Positions 63,940-64,000 of a DNA stretch of 64,000 bases are shown here, in pieces (positions within the stretch are counted from its first letter, which is position 1; each line of letters starts with the position of its first letter). Origin of the DNA: Motacilla alba alba (taxonomy: Eukaryota > Chordata > Aves > Passeriformes > Motacillidae); the NCBI RefSeq assembly GCF_015832195.1, contig NC_052017.1, forward strand, positions 55,704,431 to 55,768,430. Reading direction: 5' to 3'. The notes below the pieces were generated by a model that did no database searches, had not been told where the DNA came from, and worked only from the letters and a program-made list of their open reading frames with translations. A program made the translations under genes and the position numbers.

Positions 63940-64000
63940 CCACACTCCGTGGAAAATCGTGCTCTTCTTTCTGCTCCGAAATGCAAAGCAGTGGCTGCAA
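63940..64000. repeat. Partial class A monomer at window edge
   Basis: Class A anchor CCACACTCC at 63940, followed by TTCTTTCTGCTCCGAAATG and the start of the GGCTGCAA segment, cut by the window end. It lies 485 bp after the class A monomer at 63455, so this is another adjacent A-A pair. The preceding 300 bp contain several 1-bp indels (near 63757, 63800, 63848, 63935). The array continues beyond the window. Confidence 0.9.

Larger units (their letters stand above)
1..64000. repeat. Tandem satellite array, ~484-bp monomer, 132 copies
   Basis: The whole window is a direct head-to-tail array. The anchor motif CAACACTCC (CCACACTCC in class A monomers) recurs at 1, 486, 972, 1457, 1942, 2428, 2911, 3396, 3882 and so on to 63940, with spacings of 483-487 bp. 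That gives 132 complete monomers averaging about 484.4 bp. All monomers have the same orientation, and no unique sequence or foreign insertion separates them. Monomers differ by scattered substitutions and 1-3 bp indels, and the order of variants repeats at higher levels. The period is not a multiple of three, so no frame continues from one monomer to the next. This organisation is typical of eukaryotic centromeric or pericentromeric satellite DNA. I do not recognise the family, and centromeric location is inference. Confidence 0.97.

Noticed and set aside
1..64000. CRISPR array or bacterial repeat locus
   Set aside because: The repeated unit is the entire ~484-bp monomer with no spacer sequence between repeats, and no associated genes are present.
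1..64000. rDNA, histone, 5S or other tandem gene cluster
   Set aside because: I see no conserved rRNA, 5S internal promoter, snRNA or histone sequence in the monomer on either strand.
1..64000. CENP-B box in the monomer
   Set aside because: I looked for TTCG followed by the CGGGA end of the 17-bp consensus. The nearest candidates (around AATCGGGAGTCGTTTGC) do not match the essential positions.

Overview
The window is one uninterrupted tandem satellite array. From base 1 to base 64000 the same monomer of about 484 bp repeats head to tail, always in the same orientation. I count 132 complete monomers plus a 61-bp partial one at the right edge, using the CAACACTCC / CCACACTCC motif as the register. 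I found no unique sequence, no transposon insertion, no RNA gene and no gene I would call protein coding. The many short open frames on both strands are a by-product of a stop-poor monomer repeated 132 times.

Organism: long monomer, higher-order repeat (HOR) organisation, absence of any gene over 64 kb and a metazoan-type splice-donor motif in most monomers all point to eukaryotic, probably animal, heterochromatin (centromeric, pericentromeric or another constitutive block). Base composition looks close to half G+C by eye. I do not recognise the monomer and cannot name the taxon.

Monomer variants: a sharply distinct 'A' class (39 full copies, two hybrids and one partial); a 'V' variant with a rewritten 3' end (12 copies); and a background of related monomers that carry either a GGTAAGT or a TTTAAGT allele mid-unit. 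The order of these variants defines HORs.

Layout. 1-20 kb: a mosaic of overlapping multi-monomer duplications, namely a 1454-bp trimer at about 2.2-5.3 kb, an 8-mer at offset about 3.88 kb, a 7-mer at offset 3392 bp and a displaced block at offset 4361 bp. 20.4-31 kb: an 8-mer HOR of 3875 bp in two copies, then a 6-monomer shortened copy. 31-64 kb: a composite 15-mer HOR of about 7.26 kb built from a 7-mer module (pattern A x A x x V x) plus an 8-mer module (A A x A x x V x). It occurs as an early copy at 31.0-38.3 kb, a partial second module at 38.3-41.2 kb, two nearly identical copies at 41.2-55.7 kb and a rearranged copy from 55.7 kb. Copies one and two share a two-monomer deletion whose crossover lies inside a 27-bp stretch of identity. 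A short block near 62.8-63.4 kb matches one near 27.5-28.0 kb, about 35 kb away.

Single-base insertions and deletions cluster at 56.8-60.8 kb and 63.2-64.0 kb, which looks like imperfect consensus polishing rather than biology.
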